DNA of 64,000 nt from Schistocerca nitens (lineage: Eukaryota > Arthropoda > Insecta > Orthoptera > Acrididae): positions 294,476,934 to 294,540,933 of the forward strand of contig NC_064616.1 of the NCBI RefSeq assembly GCF_023898315.1, given 5' to 3'. This document shows, piece after piece, positions 35,897 to 47,624 of the stretch (its first letter is position 1; each line of letters starts with the position of its first letter). Made by a program: the position numbers and the translations under genes. The notes under the pieces were generated by a model, which saw only the letters and a list, made by a program, of their open reading frames with translations, did no database searches and was not told the origin of the DNA.

Positions 35897-36160
35897 TGAA
35901 ACAACGTGTGAGACGCTACCTGAATTAATCTTGAAATTTCTTTTATAACGTTCAATTAGCATAACATATAATGATCGTGATAAAGTACTGCTAACCTGCC
36001 ACAAAATTAGTATCATCAACTATTGTTAGTACTTGTGCGCCGAAAATTACTGTTGATGCGGTGCAGCAACACAAATCTGATTCAGTACTAGTCCAAAAAT
36101 TAAATACAGAATGCAATCATTCTAATATTGGACTGTTTGTAACCCTGTTTCTATTCCAGT
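35897..36160. repeat. Diverged direct repeat, copy 1
   Basis: Matches 36589-36840 in order: gaattaatcttgaaatttc, then the block around gatgcggtgcagcaac, then atacagaatgcaatcat. Offset about 690 bp. Similarity is clear but interrupted by small indels. Confidence 0.7.
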
Positions 36161-36588
36161 AACATATATTTTTCATGAATTTATCCTGTTTCCGTTTTCT
36201 GAGTAGCATCGTTTCTTAAACCTAGTGTTGTTCATAGCAATTGACCCAGTAATTCTGTTGTACCACCTTAATCAACTTTTGCGTCCACTGAAATCCCATG
36301 TTTGACATTTTATACTGCAGTCTCCACTTTCGAACCTTCTACATGGAAACCCTGGAAACTAATATACATTTGCTCTTTTGTTTCAGTTTTTAATTCCTGC
36401 TCTGACATTTTTGCTGTTGAAATCATACTTAAATTTCCCCACAATTTTCCGAAACACGTTCAAGACTGTTGAACAAATGTTCGTACAGTCGTGGCATCTC
36501 TGTTATTACGCGTAAAGTCAGCGATTGTATTCCGCTCAGACACAGTTCTTTCATGGCACGATTGCTATCTGTAGGGAAACAGCTCTCA

Positions 36589-36840
36589 AACAACATTTAA
36601 AACATCATATGAATTAATTTTGAAATTTCTGTTATAATGAGCAGTTAGCGTAACGACGAATAACCGTGTTAAACTAACGCTAATCTTTCGCAGAATTAAA
36701 TATCGTGATCTAATATTACTTCATGTGTGTAAAAAATTGCTATTGCTGCGGTGCAGCGGTACGTTTGAATCAGTTTCTCACCCAAAAATTTAATACGGAA
36801 TGCAATCATGTTAATATGTAGACTGGTTGTAAAATTGACT
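36589..36840. repeat. Diverged direct repeat, copy 2
   Basis: Partner of 35897-36160: gaattaattttgaaatttc, the block around gctgcggtgcagcggt, atacggaatgcaatcat. Same orientation. Confidence 0.7.
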
Positions 36841-38399
36841 TCCACTATTACCTAACCGCACAAGACGCAGTAATCTTATAAAATTATTCACTTCAGGATA
36901 TATATTTAACACAAAAACCATGTGAAACAAAACATCCAAATGCTGGAAAGCGCTTTTCAAAAAATGTAATGTAAATCTTTGCAGCGCTGTTTTATTCACA
37001 ACATAGCAATATCACAGCAAATAGAATGTAGCAGCAAGACGAAACCAAAGGAAACGCATTCACTTTTATATTCATGTCAGCACAATGACACTGCACTCAT
37101 ATGCTCGCAATCATACCACACTGATAATAAATGATTTAATCTTTTAATGTATGTCATCTACATAACTGCAGTGTAGTGGCAGAAAATATACCGCGGTTTA
37201 GCACTGAAAGTTGCCAGGTATATTGCAACGTAACTTTTTTCTATAATTTTGAGTCAGTAATTATATAAAGGAATTGTAAAAATCATTTTTGTGATCAAAT
37301 ATTGAAACAACAATGGCATGTGATTATGATTTTAAGTCAGGACAGAGGAACAGATTATAGTTCGGGATTAAATATTTCATATGGACAAAGGAACAGCTAA
37401 AGTTCGTTTTAAGCACTCTGTTCACAATTACAATGTGTATGAAGTTACTGAGTGGTCAGTCTACATACTGAGTGAGGCCTACTTAGAGTATAGCTACAGT
37501 TGTAAAACTACAGTAGACTATCATTAGTTAACGTTGATTACGTAGTTTTCTTAGTAGCTTTGGTCAGTTAGTCATACCCGCGTTACCTGTACATTAGGTG
37601 TATTGCATGCCTATCAGGCGTTATCTCGCAATGATTGCTTTTTTTCCTTTGCGATAAGTGTCTACTAGATTCCCTTAAAAGCTCGAAGTGGTGAACCCCA
37701 CAAAATTAAGTGAGGATATATAAAGTGCCATGTAGCTTACAGGACATTTTTGTTCTACATCGCTATCCTCCAGTCAGTCACTTAAAAATAAACAGTTTTA
37801 TAGCAAAATTGAGATTGTCAATGTTTAATTCAGGTTTTATTCGAAAATTGTTGTTTTGTAACGTGAAACACACGGACGTTGTAGTAAAAATAAAGAACGT
37901 CCTTCAACAAGAAAGTAAAATAAAAAAACACAAAACAAAAATATATCAAATATCGCTTCAATACCTCATCGAACTTACATAAAACATATTTCTGCTATTC
38001 ATAAACAACTTCCGCAATTATCAACAATAATAGGAAACGCTTGCCTTTCATCATGATGAATAATGTTCTACAGAGTACAAAATAACAACAACTATATATA
38101 TATTTTGCGTTTGTGCATGTACACTGTACTTGCATACTTATAAAACGCAGTTTTTATTCTGTAAGGATATAAAATACACGTTGAATGATGTACAGCTCTA
38201 CACAACAAAACAAACAGAAAACAGAGAGAAGTCGTCAGCTCCCAGTTTCTCTCTTACACATTTGTTTAAGTTTCTTCCCTACCAACACTACCGGCAATCC
38301 TACAATTTACTAAGTCATTAATGTAGTGTACCAAAACTACTGAACCGTAGTTTGGTAGAGGGCAGCCCTCAAAGGCGTTCTCCGCGATCGCTTTGCACA

Positions 38400-38545
38400 C
38401 TTACACTTTGAGATAACAACGCGCACTTCTCTAAACTGGAATGGTGCTGTACCTAGTCACGTAAATAGTAAATGCGCGTGGCATTGTTGGGTGGGAGACC
38501 CCGTAGGTCAGTTTTAACCGCCCTATTAGAAAGATTTTTCCTTAT
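38400..38545 (+). repeat. Interspersed repeat, copy 1 (partner 44370-44515)
   Basis: Shares ctggaatggtgctgtacct, tggcattgttggg and ctattagaaagatttttcc with 44370-44515 in the same order and orientation. Possibly a SINE or terminal part of a larger element; family unknown. Confidence 0.65.
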
Positions 38546-38765
38546 GTCTGTTCTTCAGAAGTTACCGTAGATATTCGCACGTAGGCAGATGTTGCCAGCG
38601 CCTCCAGCTTCGTCAATAAGCTATTTCACACTTGCTTAATCGTAATACATCTCCATGACTAATGGTCTGAGCATCTTCTCTACACATATAGTCCTTTTGT
38701 TAGCGCTCATTATGAAAATTCTCAGCACTCTAGCATGCGTCCGCTCACATACCTCCTCCTCCTCC

Positions 38766-38912
38766 TTCCCGGCGGGGACAGGGATTTTCTCTGCCTCGTG
38801 ATGACTGGGTGTTGTGTGATGTCCTTAGGTTAGTTAGGTTTAAGTAGTTCTAAGTTCTAGGGGACTGATGACCATAGCTGTTAAGTCCCATAGTGCTCAG
38901 AGCCATTTTTTA
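38766..38912 (+). mobile_element. SINE-A with tRNA-Gly-like head, 5' truncated
   Basis: Begins inside the alternative head (ttcccggcggggacaggg) seen in full at 61573-61790 and continues into the ordinary SINE-A body and end. Flanked by cctcctcctcctc on both sides (38752-38764 and about 38914-38926). Confidence 0.85.
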
Positions 38913-39954
38913 GCCTCCTCCTCCTCTTCGTCTTCTAGTGCCTTTGAGTAGTACGGTGGGGGTACAAGGACAGTTTATACCAAATTGATACCAAATTACT
39001 TAAACTGATTAATTAATTACCCCCAACCTTTGATGACACCATAAGTTTTCCCCAACGGGCAGGTGGATCCCTTCCCCCACCATCCAACTCAGAAATGCCG
39101 ATGCCTTCCCACACCCAGATCTCCACTCTCCTCCCCCACCCAGGAAAAAATGGCGGGAAGCTAGATCAGTCTGTGTTGAGCTGCCAGGCTGGGAAGATCA
39201 ATATAGCATTTATTTTAATAATTTCAGTCTATTTATTTATTTATTTGAACAATTAGGAACAATTTCACAATATTTATTTATTTAAACAATTTGAGGGATG
39301 GATTCCACACTCAGTACCAAGTATTGCTGGAATGTCTTTGTGTGCTTGTAATAGCAATGTTTATTTAAACAAATTGTGGGAATATTCTGTATTTAAACAA
39401 TTCTTGTGTGCTACCCACTCATAACACAAAGTTTTACAACTATATTGCATATTTTAAACATTAGAAACTCTTTCTGTAATAAATCTGGATAGAAAACAGT
39501 TAGCTTCTGACATACTGAGCCACCTGTTAAACATCTTCCCGTCACGTCTTTGCGCCGACCGCAGGGAAGATCTGCCGGGGCCTGCATCGTCAAGGACAAT
39601 GTACTGTTAACTGCACTTGTCCCAGTATTAGCACATTGACCGTACAGACACTGTCGATCAGTGTTGAAATTACACTATGCATACTCAGTGCCCAGAGAGC
39701 TACACTGCTCATGACAGCAGATGCAAGCTAGATTTTTTTTTTTTTTTTTTTTTTTACTATCTGGCTGTTAGGTCACCCCACAGCTGAACTCACACTTGTC
39801 CATGGTGGTGTCCTTTGCTGGGGAATTCCCACCTCAAGTGGCTACTTCCAATAGCAGTACCAGCACAATCTGCTCCAAAACACATACCTTCCATGCCAGG
39901 TCAGGGGAAGCAGCTGCTCTGTGTGATCGCCCTGCTGTGCAGATACTGATTGAG

Positions 39955-40735
39955 TTAGTTGACAACGACAGACCCACCGGCGGAGGACGCTGGGAGAAGC
40001 AACCTCCCCGCCCCCCCCCCCCCTCTCTCTCTCTCTCTCCTGTGGCTACTTCGTACCCAGCGAGCATCTGTCATGTTCTGCACTAACCCATCTTGTGTCA
40101 TGAACAAACTCTGAATAACTCTGTATTCACCTGGGCAGAAGTCTTGTTCCTCCTGCCACTGAACTTCACTAATTCCCACTATATCTGACTTTAACCTATC
40201 CATTTCCCTTTTTAAATTTTCTAACCTACCTGCCAGATTAAGGGATCTGACATTCCACGCTCCGATCCGTAGAACGCCAGTTTTTTTCCTCCCGAAAACG
40301 ACGTCCTCCTGAGTAGCCCCCGCCCAGAGATCCTAATGGGGGACTATTTTACCTCCGGAATATTTTACACAAGAGGACGCCATCATCATTTAACCATACA
40401 GTAAAGCTGCATGACCTCGGGAAAAATGACGGCTGTAGTTTCCCCTTGCGTTCAGCCGTTCGCAGTACCAGCACAGCAAGGCTGTTTTGGTTAATGTTAC
40501 AAGGCGAGATCAGTCAATCCTCCAGACTGTTGCCCCTGCAACTACTGAAAAGGCTACTGCTCCTTTTCAGGAACCACACGTTTGTCTGGCCTCTCAACAG
40601 ATACTCTTTCGTTGTGGTTGCACCTACGATACGGATATCTATAACGATGAGGCACACAAGCCTCCCCCCCCCCCCCCCCAACGGCAAGGTCCATGGTTCA
40701 GGGGAGGAGGAGAAACACCATGTCAATGGCAATAG
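39955..40735 (-). mobile_element. LINE-B 5' end (5' UTR and endonuclease start)
   Basis: Minus strand. The 5' region with ggaccttgccgttg (near 40678-40691) and a C run in place of the usual tggtggg leads to the endonuclease start: WNVRSLN-like residues near 40240, then EMDRLKSDIVGISEVQWQEE ending near 40145. It breaks off after about 50 endonuclease residues. It lies in the spacer of the long inverted repeat. Complements the LINE-B pieces at 360, 8470 and 50260. Confidence 0.7.
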
Positions 40736-40739
40736 AGGG

Positions 40740-41660
40740 TTCTTGTGTTGTGTTTTCATAACCTGTTTGATACATTGTTTTCTTGCTGTAACACATCCAA
40801 GCAGTGTATAAGTGTACATATCTATAAATTTTCTTTTTCAACCATGACTTTGAGGTCTGTGTCAGGCACTAAACCGACATTAACAGATTTCCATCCATCG
40901 GCTCTCACAGAAAGCTGAATATCGCATGGTGTAAGCTAATCTGCTCCCGCAACGCACAGAAAGGTTGAAATAAAAGACAGAGGCTGTGTTTCTTATTGAC
41001 AAAAACGCGGAAGACATCTCAGTATATGGAAACAGGTAGAGTTTGCGGCATTGTGGGGCGTTTCAAAACAGGTATTCGAAGGTGATGTTCTCTATATTTA
41101 ATCTCATCTTCCACGGAGATGGGATAGCAGATGTCTCGGTGTTCAGTTTTCGAAGAGACCCACAGCACTGAGTCCTAATACTCGTAGTGCATAGAACACC
41201 CAGGCATGTGATCGCTGTTTTGGTGTCTTAGGTGGTAGTCACTCTGACCCTCAAATCTTCGGACACTGCGTGTTTCAGTTTTATGAGTTACAATGCATAA
41301 CTGTGTGTGGAACAACGGGGTATTCCTCAAGACTTAAACCCATAGAGCACGGATAGTATGCACCATAGGCTGTCAATCGCACTGGTGGAGGAATGCAGTG
41401 ACTTCCATACACCCGGCCGAGCATGTAAGTACCCTCATCCCTCCACATTTTCATCAATTTTACATATTTTTCATCAATATTCGTAATTTTACCAGGTTTT
41501 CCGTAATTTCAACGCATTTTACTCAATTACTCGAGGTCCAAACCGCCACTCTCGACGAGTTGTCATGTCAACAGAATGTCTCATCGCATCTATCTCGTGA
41601 TGCTATCAGCCAGTGACATTGCAGCACGATTCTCAATTTCTTTCCAAATAAGGGGAGCAC
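40740..41660. other. Spacer of inverted repeat, no recognised content
   Basis: Mixed composition, no motif-bearing frame and no known repeat recognised. Confidence 0.35.
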
Positions 41661-42363
41661 AACTGTGGGATGACCTGGCTGCCGGACGGTCACAAAAAAT
41701 GTAGCTTGCGTCCGCTGTCACGGGCAGTGGAGCTCTGTGGGAACTGAGAATGCATCGTGTAATTTCGATATTGATCGACAGTCTGTGCGGTCAACGCGCT
41801 AATACTGGGAGATGCGCGCTTAATGTTGGATGGCTGGCGGCGATGGCGTGGTCACGGCGAAGTGGCCAGTGTGTGGGTGGGCGAAGGAAGATGCAGTACC
41901 CATGGCACATCTGCTCTGCAGCCGGTGCGAAGACGCGATCGCAAGATTTTTAACAGTGTAATTACATCGGAGAAATAGCGATCCATTACTTTGTAGAACA
42001 AATTCATCAAGGTGCCTCAGAATGTCGGAAGTGAACTACTTTTTATCTCGATCTATTACGGAAAGAGTTACTAATTTTTTAAATATACGATGTAGTGGTC
42101 GAACTTCGTATCTGTGAGTGGGTTGCGCACAAGAAAATTCCTCCTGCAAATTAATAAAATAAAGAATATTCCCACAAATTGTTTACATAAAGATTGGTAA
42201 TATGAGCACACAAAGACATTCCAGCAATACTTGGTAGTGATTGAGGGATGGATTTCACAAATTGTTTAAATAAATAAAGACTGTGAAATTGTTCCTAATT
42301 GTTTAAATATATAAATGAGGTGAAACTGTTTAAATAAATACTATATTTATCTTCCCAGTCAGG

Positions 42364-42559
42364 CCGGCCGAAGTGGCCGTGCGGTTCTAGGCGCTGCAGT
42401 CTGGAACCGCGAGACCGCTATGGTCGCAGGTTCGAATCCTGCCTCGGGCATGGATGTGTGTGATGTTCTTAGGTTAGTTAGGTTTAACTAGTTCTAAGTT
42501 CTAGGGGACTAATGACCTCAGAAGTTGAGCCCCATAGTGCTCAGAGCCATTTGAACCAT
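42364..42559 (+). mobile_element. SINE-A inside the right arm of the long inverted repeat
   Basis: Full-length plus copy with the exact 12 bp duplication ttcccagtcagg at 42352-42363 and 42560-42571. The left arm has the uninterrupted sequence (ctgggaagatc at 39189), which dates this insertion after the two arms formed. Confidence 0.94.
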
Positions 42560-42889
42560 TTCCCAGTCAGGTTGCTCAATACAGACGGAGAAAGTTTCCA
42601 GCAATTTTTTGCCGGATGGTGGGGAGGAGTGGCGGAGAAGGAAGGGGAAGGAAGGGGAAGGGACAGGCGAGGGATCGGAATTTCTCAGTGGGGTGGTGGG
42701 AGAAGGAACTCACGTGCCAGCTGGGAAAACGCATGATGTCATCAGGGGGTGGGGGTAATTAAGTGACCAATTTATTAAATCGCATATCAATTTCACCTAA
42801 ATTGTCCTCGTACCCCCATCATCCTACTATTCGTTTGTCCAGCATCTGCACAGGGTTGGTATGGATAGTAACCGATTTGGCATTGTTAA

Positions 42890-43460
42890 TTTAAGATGTG
42901 GCCAGATGTCCTTCCTGTCACCAAACTGTTACCAGCCCAGGACAGATTATATTTATCGGCCACGACATCTTGATAGATGATTGTTGCAGTGTCTGTGTGT
43001 TTATGGGTTGCATTTTTTCATATGACTTGTCAAGCCAATGGGAGCACGGCATCTCTTGCCGCAATTGTCACAAGTGTATCTGGCTGCTGAGGCAGAGCAG
43101 TGGTAGCATTGCGAAGCTTTTTCTGCCTTAATCTGTCTAACAAGCCTTCATCATGCTTCGACATTCCAGATGATATATCATCACGCCACTCTGGTCTCAT
43201 GCTCTCCATATCTCGTTTACAGGAGTCGTTGAACCTCAACACAGGTCTTTTGGCTATAGAGATCCTTCCAAGCATCACCTCACGTGGTAATCTGTCAGGA
43301 TCAATACGGTGGACATGTCCCAGCCAGCGGAGTCTTCTCTGCTTCAAGATAGCTGAAATATTGTTGCAGTTAGTTTTAGATAGCACTGCTTCGTTGGTCA
43401 CTCGGTCCTTCCACGTTACTCCGAGGATGGATCTCAGGCACCGCATGTGGAAAGTATTAC
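42890..43460 (-). mobile_element. LINE-D C-terminal fragment
   Basis: The minus frame 43446-43030 reads MRCLRSILGVTWKDRVTNEA, LKQRRLRWLGHVHRIDPDRL and CKRDMESMRPEWRDD. This is the conserved C-terminal domain found after the reverse transcriptase in many insect LINEs. The 3' remainder (43030-42890) is decayed. Distinct from LINE-A, B and C. Confidence 0.75.
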
Positions 43461-43539
43461 AGCGACGTTCTTGTTTGGCATAGGTGTAGTGTTATTCATG
43501 CGAAGTGAAAGAAAGTTTTGTAAATGTTTGCCAATCGTG

Positions 43540-43738
43540 TAACTAAGGCGGAGCTCGAATAACAGCCCGGTCTTCACCTAGTTGGATGGGGGAAACCGCC
43601 TAAAAACCACTTCCAGGCTGGCTGGCACATGACCGTTGTCATTAATCCACCGGGAGGATTCGATCTGGGGCGGGCGCACTTCCCTGTCCCAAAGGGGGCG
43701 GCCTTTTAACAAACACGGCGATCAGGTCGGTCGTCCGC
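43540..43738 (-). mobile_element. SINE-G, tRNA-headed, diverged
   Basis: Minus strand. B-box-like gatcgaatcc (43657-43666 reversed), then the body with ccggctggctggcac-like sequence, ggcggtttcccccatcc and ccgggct. Resembles an orthopteran SINE with an Arg/Gly-like head; the head end near 43738 is diverged. Confidence 0.6.
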
Positions 43739-44050
43739 TCACATACCTCGCTAGCCACATTCCTACTCCCGTGTGTTTATCACGGGTCAAACATTTATTT
43801 GAAAAGTGCTACAGTGTCCTATTGAGCACTCACAGAAAGGTGTTGCTCACTAATATTTTTCAGTCTTACACGTATGAACGTTAAACAAAATCAGAAAATA
43901 ATCACTGACAAAAATTAAATTTGCATGTTCAAAGTTGTTGCAGTTTCACACAGGGCCACGAGATGGCACTATACACTTGCCATCTCGCTCGTATGCACTG
44001 CAGTACAGCAAATTTGGTTCGAAAAAATGTATTACATGTATAGTGTTAGT

Positions 44051-44250
44051 TCAAATGGTTCAAATGGCTCTGAGCACTATGGGACTTAACATCTGTGGTC
44101 ATCAGTCCCCTAGAACTTAGAACTACTTAAACCTAACTAACCTAAGGACATCACACACATCCACGCCCGCGGCAGGATTCGAACCTGCGACCGTAGCAGT
44201 CGCGCGGTTCCGGACTGCGCGCCTAGAACCGCTAGACCACCGCGGCCGGC
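44051..44250 (-). mobile_element. SINE-A, full length
   Basis: Minus copy from tcaaatggttcaaatggc to cgcggccggc. The exact 12 bp duplication tatagtgttagt is at 44039-44050 and 44251-44262. Confidence 0.95.
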
Positions 44251-44369
44251 TATAGTGTTAGTATTACACAGAGTCACTTCTTTCTTCTTCTCATCGTGGA
44301 TAATTTTAATGGCGTCAACAGCAAACTGCCGCGGCTGCCGCAAAGGCATTTTTCGTTATCACTTTGGCA

Positions 44370-44515
44370 TCACACTGCGAGGTAACAACGAGCATTACTT
44401 TCAGCTGGAATGGTGCTGTACCTACTCACGCACAAAATAAATATGTATGGCATTGTTGGCTGGGAGTCCCAGAAGGGCAATTTCAGCTGCCTAATTAGAA
44501 AGCTTTTTCCGTCCT
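44370..44515 (+). repeat. Interspersed repeat, copy 2 (partner 38400-38545)
   Basis: Contains ctggaatggtgctgtacct, tggcattgttggctggga and taattagaaagctttttcc, colinear with 38400-38545. Confidence 0.65.
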
Positions 44516-44586
44516 TCGCGCACAATGACACCCTTCCTTAGCATAGTTTGGGAGTTGGGGGTTTTTAATGTATCCGATATGTGTAG

Positions 44587-44960
44587 GTGCCTGGAGTGTA
44601 TTGTTTAGTGTGGTTGGTGATAAGAGAAGGGAGAGGAAGAAACCCGGTGTCGGTACACTGCCCACTACTCTGGGGGCCGCCGAGCTTGACATCCCCATCC
44701 GGCGGACAGTGTCACAGGTCCTCACTTCATGAGCCACTGTGCGGAGGTTGGGAATTCAGTCCAAGTCATTGGTGCAAACTCTGGTGATCAGAAACCTCAT
44801 GCTATCACCCCGTTCCCTTTGCTGTGACGGCAAAGGGAAAGCAGCCAACAGCATGTGGCGTACCCAGCCGGTTACCTATCCAAGTACTGGCCACACCCGA
44901 CGTTCCTTAACTTTGATGATTTGACGGAAACCGGTGTAGCCAACGAGTTGAGGCAGTTTT
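44587..44960 (-). mobile_element. Second 5S-derived SINE family
   Basis: The head on the minus strand (44960-44870) matches 5S rRNA internal promoter sequence: ttacctatccaagtactgg and ccttaactttgatgat on the plus strand are its reverse. The body contains tggtgcaaactctggtgatc and gcagccaacagcatgtggcg. The body differs from that of the 5S SINE at 6441-6786, so 5S heads were captured with two bodies. Confidence 0.7.
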
Positions 44961-44984
44961 GCATCAAGTCACGTGATCAAATTA

Positions 44985-46367
44985 CACTACTGGCCATTAA
45001 AATTGCTACACCACGAAGATAACCGACAGGAAGAAGATGCTGTGATATGCAAATGATTAGCTTTTCAGAGCATTCACACAAGGTTGGCGCCGGTGGCGAC
45101 ACCTACAACATGCTGAATGACGAAAGTTTCCAACCAATTTCCATACACAAACAGCAGTTGACCGGCGTTGCCTGGTGAAATGTTCTTGTGATGCCTCGTG
45201 TAAGGAGGAGAAATGCGTACCATCACGTTTCCGACTTTGATAAAGGTCGGATTGTAGCCTATCGCGATTGCAGTTTATCGTATCGCGACATTGCTGCTCG
45301 CGTTGGTCGAGATCCAATGACTGTTAGCAGAATATGGAACCGGTGCGTTCAGGAGGGTAATACGGAACGCCGTGCTGGATCCCAACTTCCTCGTATCACT
45401 AGCAGTCGAAATGACAGGCATCTTATCCGCATGGCTGTAACGGATCGTGCAGCCACGTTTCGATTCCTGAGCCAACAGATGGGGACGTTTGCAAGACAAC
45501 AACCATCTGCACGAGCAGTTCGACGACATTTGCAGCAGCATGGACTATCAGCTCGGAGAACATGGCTGCGGTTACCCTTGACGCCGCATCACAGACAGGA
45601 GCGCGTGCGATGGTGTACTCAACGACGAACCTGGGTGCACGAATGGCAAAACGTTATTTTTTTCGGATGAATCCAGGTTCTGTTTACAGTATCATGATGG
45701 TCGCATCCGTGTTTGGCGACATCGCGGTGAACGCACATTGGAAGCGTGTATTCGTCATCGCCGTACTGGCCTATCACCCGGCGTGATGGTATGGGGTGCC
45801 ATTGGTTACACGTCTCGGTCACCTCTTGTTCGCATTGACGGCACTTTGAACAGTGGACGTTACATTTCAGATGTGTTACGACCCGTGGCTCTACCCTTCA
45901 CTCGATCCCTACAAAACCCTATATTTCAGCAGGATAATGCAAAACCCCATGTTGCAGGTCGTGTACGGGCCTTTCTGGATACAGAAAATGTTCGACTGCT
46001 GCCCTGGCCAGCACATTCTCCAGATCTCTCACCAATTTAAAACGTCTGGTTAATGGTGGCCGAGCAACTGGCTCGTCACAATACGGCAGTCACTACTCTT
46101 GATGAACTGTGGTATCGTGTTGAAGCTGCTTCGCAGCTGTACCTGTACACGCCATCCAAGCTCTGTTTGACTCAATGCCCAGGCGTATCAAGGCCGTTAT
46201 TACGGCCAGAGGTGGTTGTTATGGGTACTGATTTCTCAGGATCTATGCACCCAAATTGCGTGAAAATGTATTCACATGTCAGTTCTAGTATAATATATTT
46301 GTCCAATGAGTACCCTTTTATCATCTTGCATTTCTTCTTGGTGTAGCAATTTTAATGGTCAGTAGTG
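44985..46367 (+). mobile_element. Tc1-like transposon, full length, two breaks in the gene
   Basis: 1383 bp with inverted ends CACTACTGGCCATTAAAATT and its inverse, and TA on both sides (44983-44984, 46368-46369). The transposase frame 45191-45670 has MPRVRRRNAYHHVSDFDKGR, the paired helix-turn-helix (LSYRDIAARVGRDPMTVSRI) and HEWQNVIFF. The second part 45738-46040 has GVMVWGAIGYTSRSP, FQQDNAKPHVAGRVRAFL (second Asp) and PWPAHSPDLSPI, then a TAA at 46038-46040. That TAA is where DD34E enzymes have the catalytic Glu (relatives read SPIENVW), and NVWLMVAEQLA follows in frame. The other break is a frameshift in the T run near 45655-45665. Inactive. Confidence 0.92.
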
Positions 46368-46519
46368 TATTTCCCACTGCGGGCGGTTCTACGGTTCGAT
46401 TTTTAGAGTAATACCTGCGTACCACATGAAATTCTTACATGAAGTTTCCCAAATATCTCCTTGGTTACGCCTGGTTAAGTTGTACTTGCAGTGATTGTTG
46501 TGGAATGCTGCGAACCATC

Positions 46520-46815
46520 CGTAGTATTGCACGGATACACCAGCGCATCCAGGATTCAACTCGACATCGGGTTGATGCGATTCTCGGTGCTTACAGAAAC
46601 AATTTTGAGTATTTCATGTACGACTGAGTTTGACGTGGTATGCTAGTACTTTCTGTACCTGTGTGTTTCCAGTGACTAATGTACTATGAAGAGTTGTAGA
46701 AAATGAGTTCTAATAAGGGAACAAAGCGTTTCTGGACTCGCATCCATGTAAGATTTATTCTTTTTTTTTTCCCCCCTTATTTGAGCGCACATTTTTGTTA
46801 CCCTCTGTACAGTGA
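46520..46815 (+). mobile_element. DD41D mariner 3' remnant
   Basis: Readable C-terminal block IHQRIQDSTRHRVDAILGAY and FEYFM (46529-46619) followed by sequence like the 3' end of 22395-23886 (tgtgtgtttccag near 46661, tgagttctaataaggg, then a decayed right end near 46790-46812). 5' part absent. Confidence 0.6.
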
Positions 46816-46863
46816 GAGACAGATTCTCAGCACTGTAAAACATCTGTTTTTTACATTTCCGTT

Positions 46864-47215
46864 TACATCTACATCTGTACTGCGCAAGCCACTTCACGGT
46901 TTGTGGCAGAGTGTACTTTGTATATTAGTAACACTTCCCCCTTTACCTCTTCCAGTCGCGTATGGTTCGCGGGAAGAACGATTGCTCGTAATCCTCCGTG
47001 GCGATACGAGACCCTCATTTTATCATTATGGTCTTTTCGTGAGCTGTACAAAGTAGGAAGCAATACATTGGCTGATTCTTCTAAGAACCTACGTTTCCAG
47101 AGTTTTAAAGGTAGACCATATCGAGATGTAGAACGCCTCTCTCTTGCAGCTATGGCACTGGAGTTGACTGAGCATCTCCGTGACACTCTGAAGTTCACTA
47201 AATGAGCCTATAACG
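46864..47215 (-). mobile_element. LINE-A 3' end fragment
   Basis: Left edge ttacatctacatctgtac is the LINE-A type tail on the minus strand. The body includes gcagagtgtactttgta and the C-terminal tail coding region. 5' truncated near 47215. Confidence 0.7.
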
Positions 47216-47624
47216 AAATGCGCTGCTCTTCTTTGGATATGACAACAGTTGTGTCATCAGTCAGGGCAGCCACTGATGATGGTGTAATTGTGTTGCATGG
47301 GGTATAAAAAGAAAAGAAAAAGTAATTAATCAAATAAGAGAACTAACGAAATCCTTACAACCTCTAAGGATGTCTCCAGCATTAGGGAACGAAACGTTAC
47401 GCACTGAAACATTGCTTATACAGCGGCATAACGGCATTTAACTAAAATCAGCGATGATAAAAGTAACTAAATAATTTTGCAAAGGCAGATCTCTGTCAAA
47501 AAAGGTTTTTCATGGTATATTCGCTCAAGTCTGCCTCCTCGAAGGGTATCTAATGATGTAGAAGAAAAATAAATAAAACGAAAAAAGAAGAAGAAATCTG
47601 TAATATTTGAAATATGTATTCGCA
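47216..47624. other. No recognised content
   Basis: Short AT-rich stretch before the SINE upstream of the kinase. Nothing recognised. Confidence 0.35.

Larger units (their letters stand above)
35480..38400. other. No gene recognised; contains a diverged duplicated block
   Basis: No coding motif. An element-like motif accgatttcggtcagagatg with accompanying cttcagatc occurs near 35541-35577, common in orthopteran repeats. Two related blocks lie at 35897-36160 and 36589-36840. Confidence 0.4.
38947..42828. mobile_element. Very long inverted repeat (arms ~0.85 kb, spacer ~1.9 kb)
   Basis: The left arm 38947-39785 and right arm 41661-42828 are inverted copies. Matched landmarks are gtgggggtacaaggacag / inverse of ctcgtacccccat; aattaattaccccc / ggggtaatt; aacaattaggaacaatttcac / gtgaaattgttcctaattg; tattgctggaatgtctttg / caaagacattccagcaata; and cccagtattagcac / gctaatactggga. 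Divergence is substantial and both arms have gained inserts (T run in the left, SINE-A at 42364-42559 in the right). Outer tips on both sides read AGTAG. No matching target duplication was found. The spacer carries a LINE-B piece and otherwise unrecognised sequence, with no transposase or other coding domain. It could be one foldback transposon or two opposed copies of one repeat. Confidence 0.75.

Noticed and set aside
38947-42828. Polinton or another virus-like element, because of long inverted ends starting AGT
   Set aside because: No polymerase, integrase, capsid or packaging gene is visible, no 6 bp duplication was found, and it is far too short.
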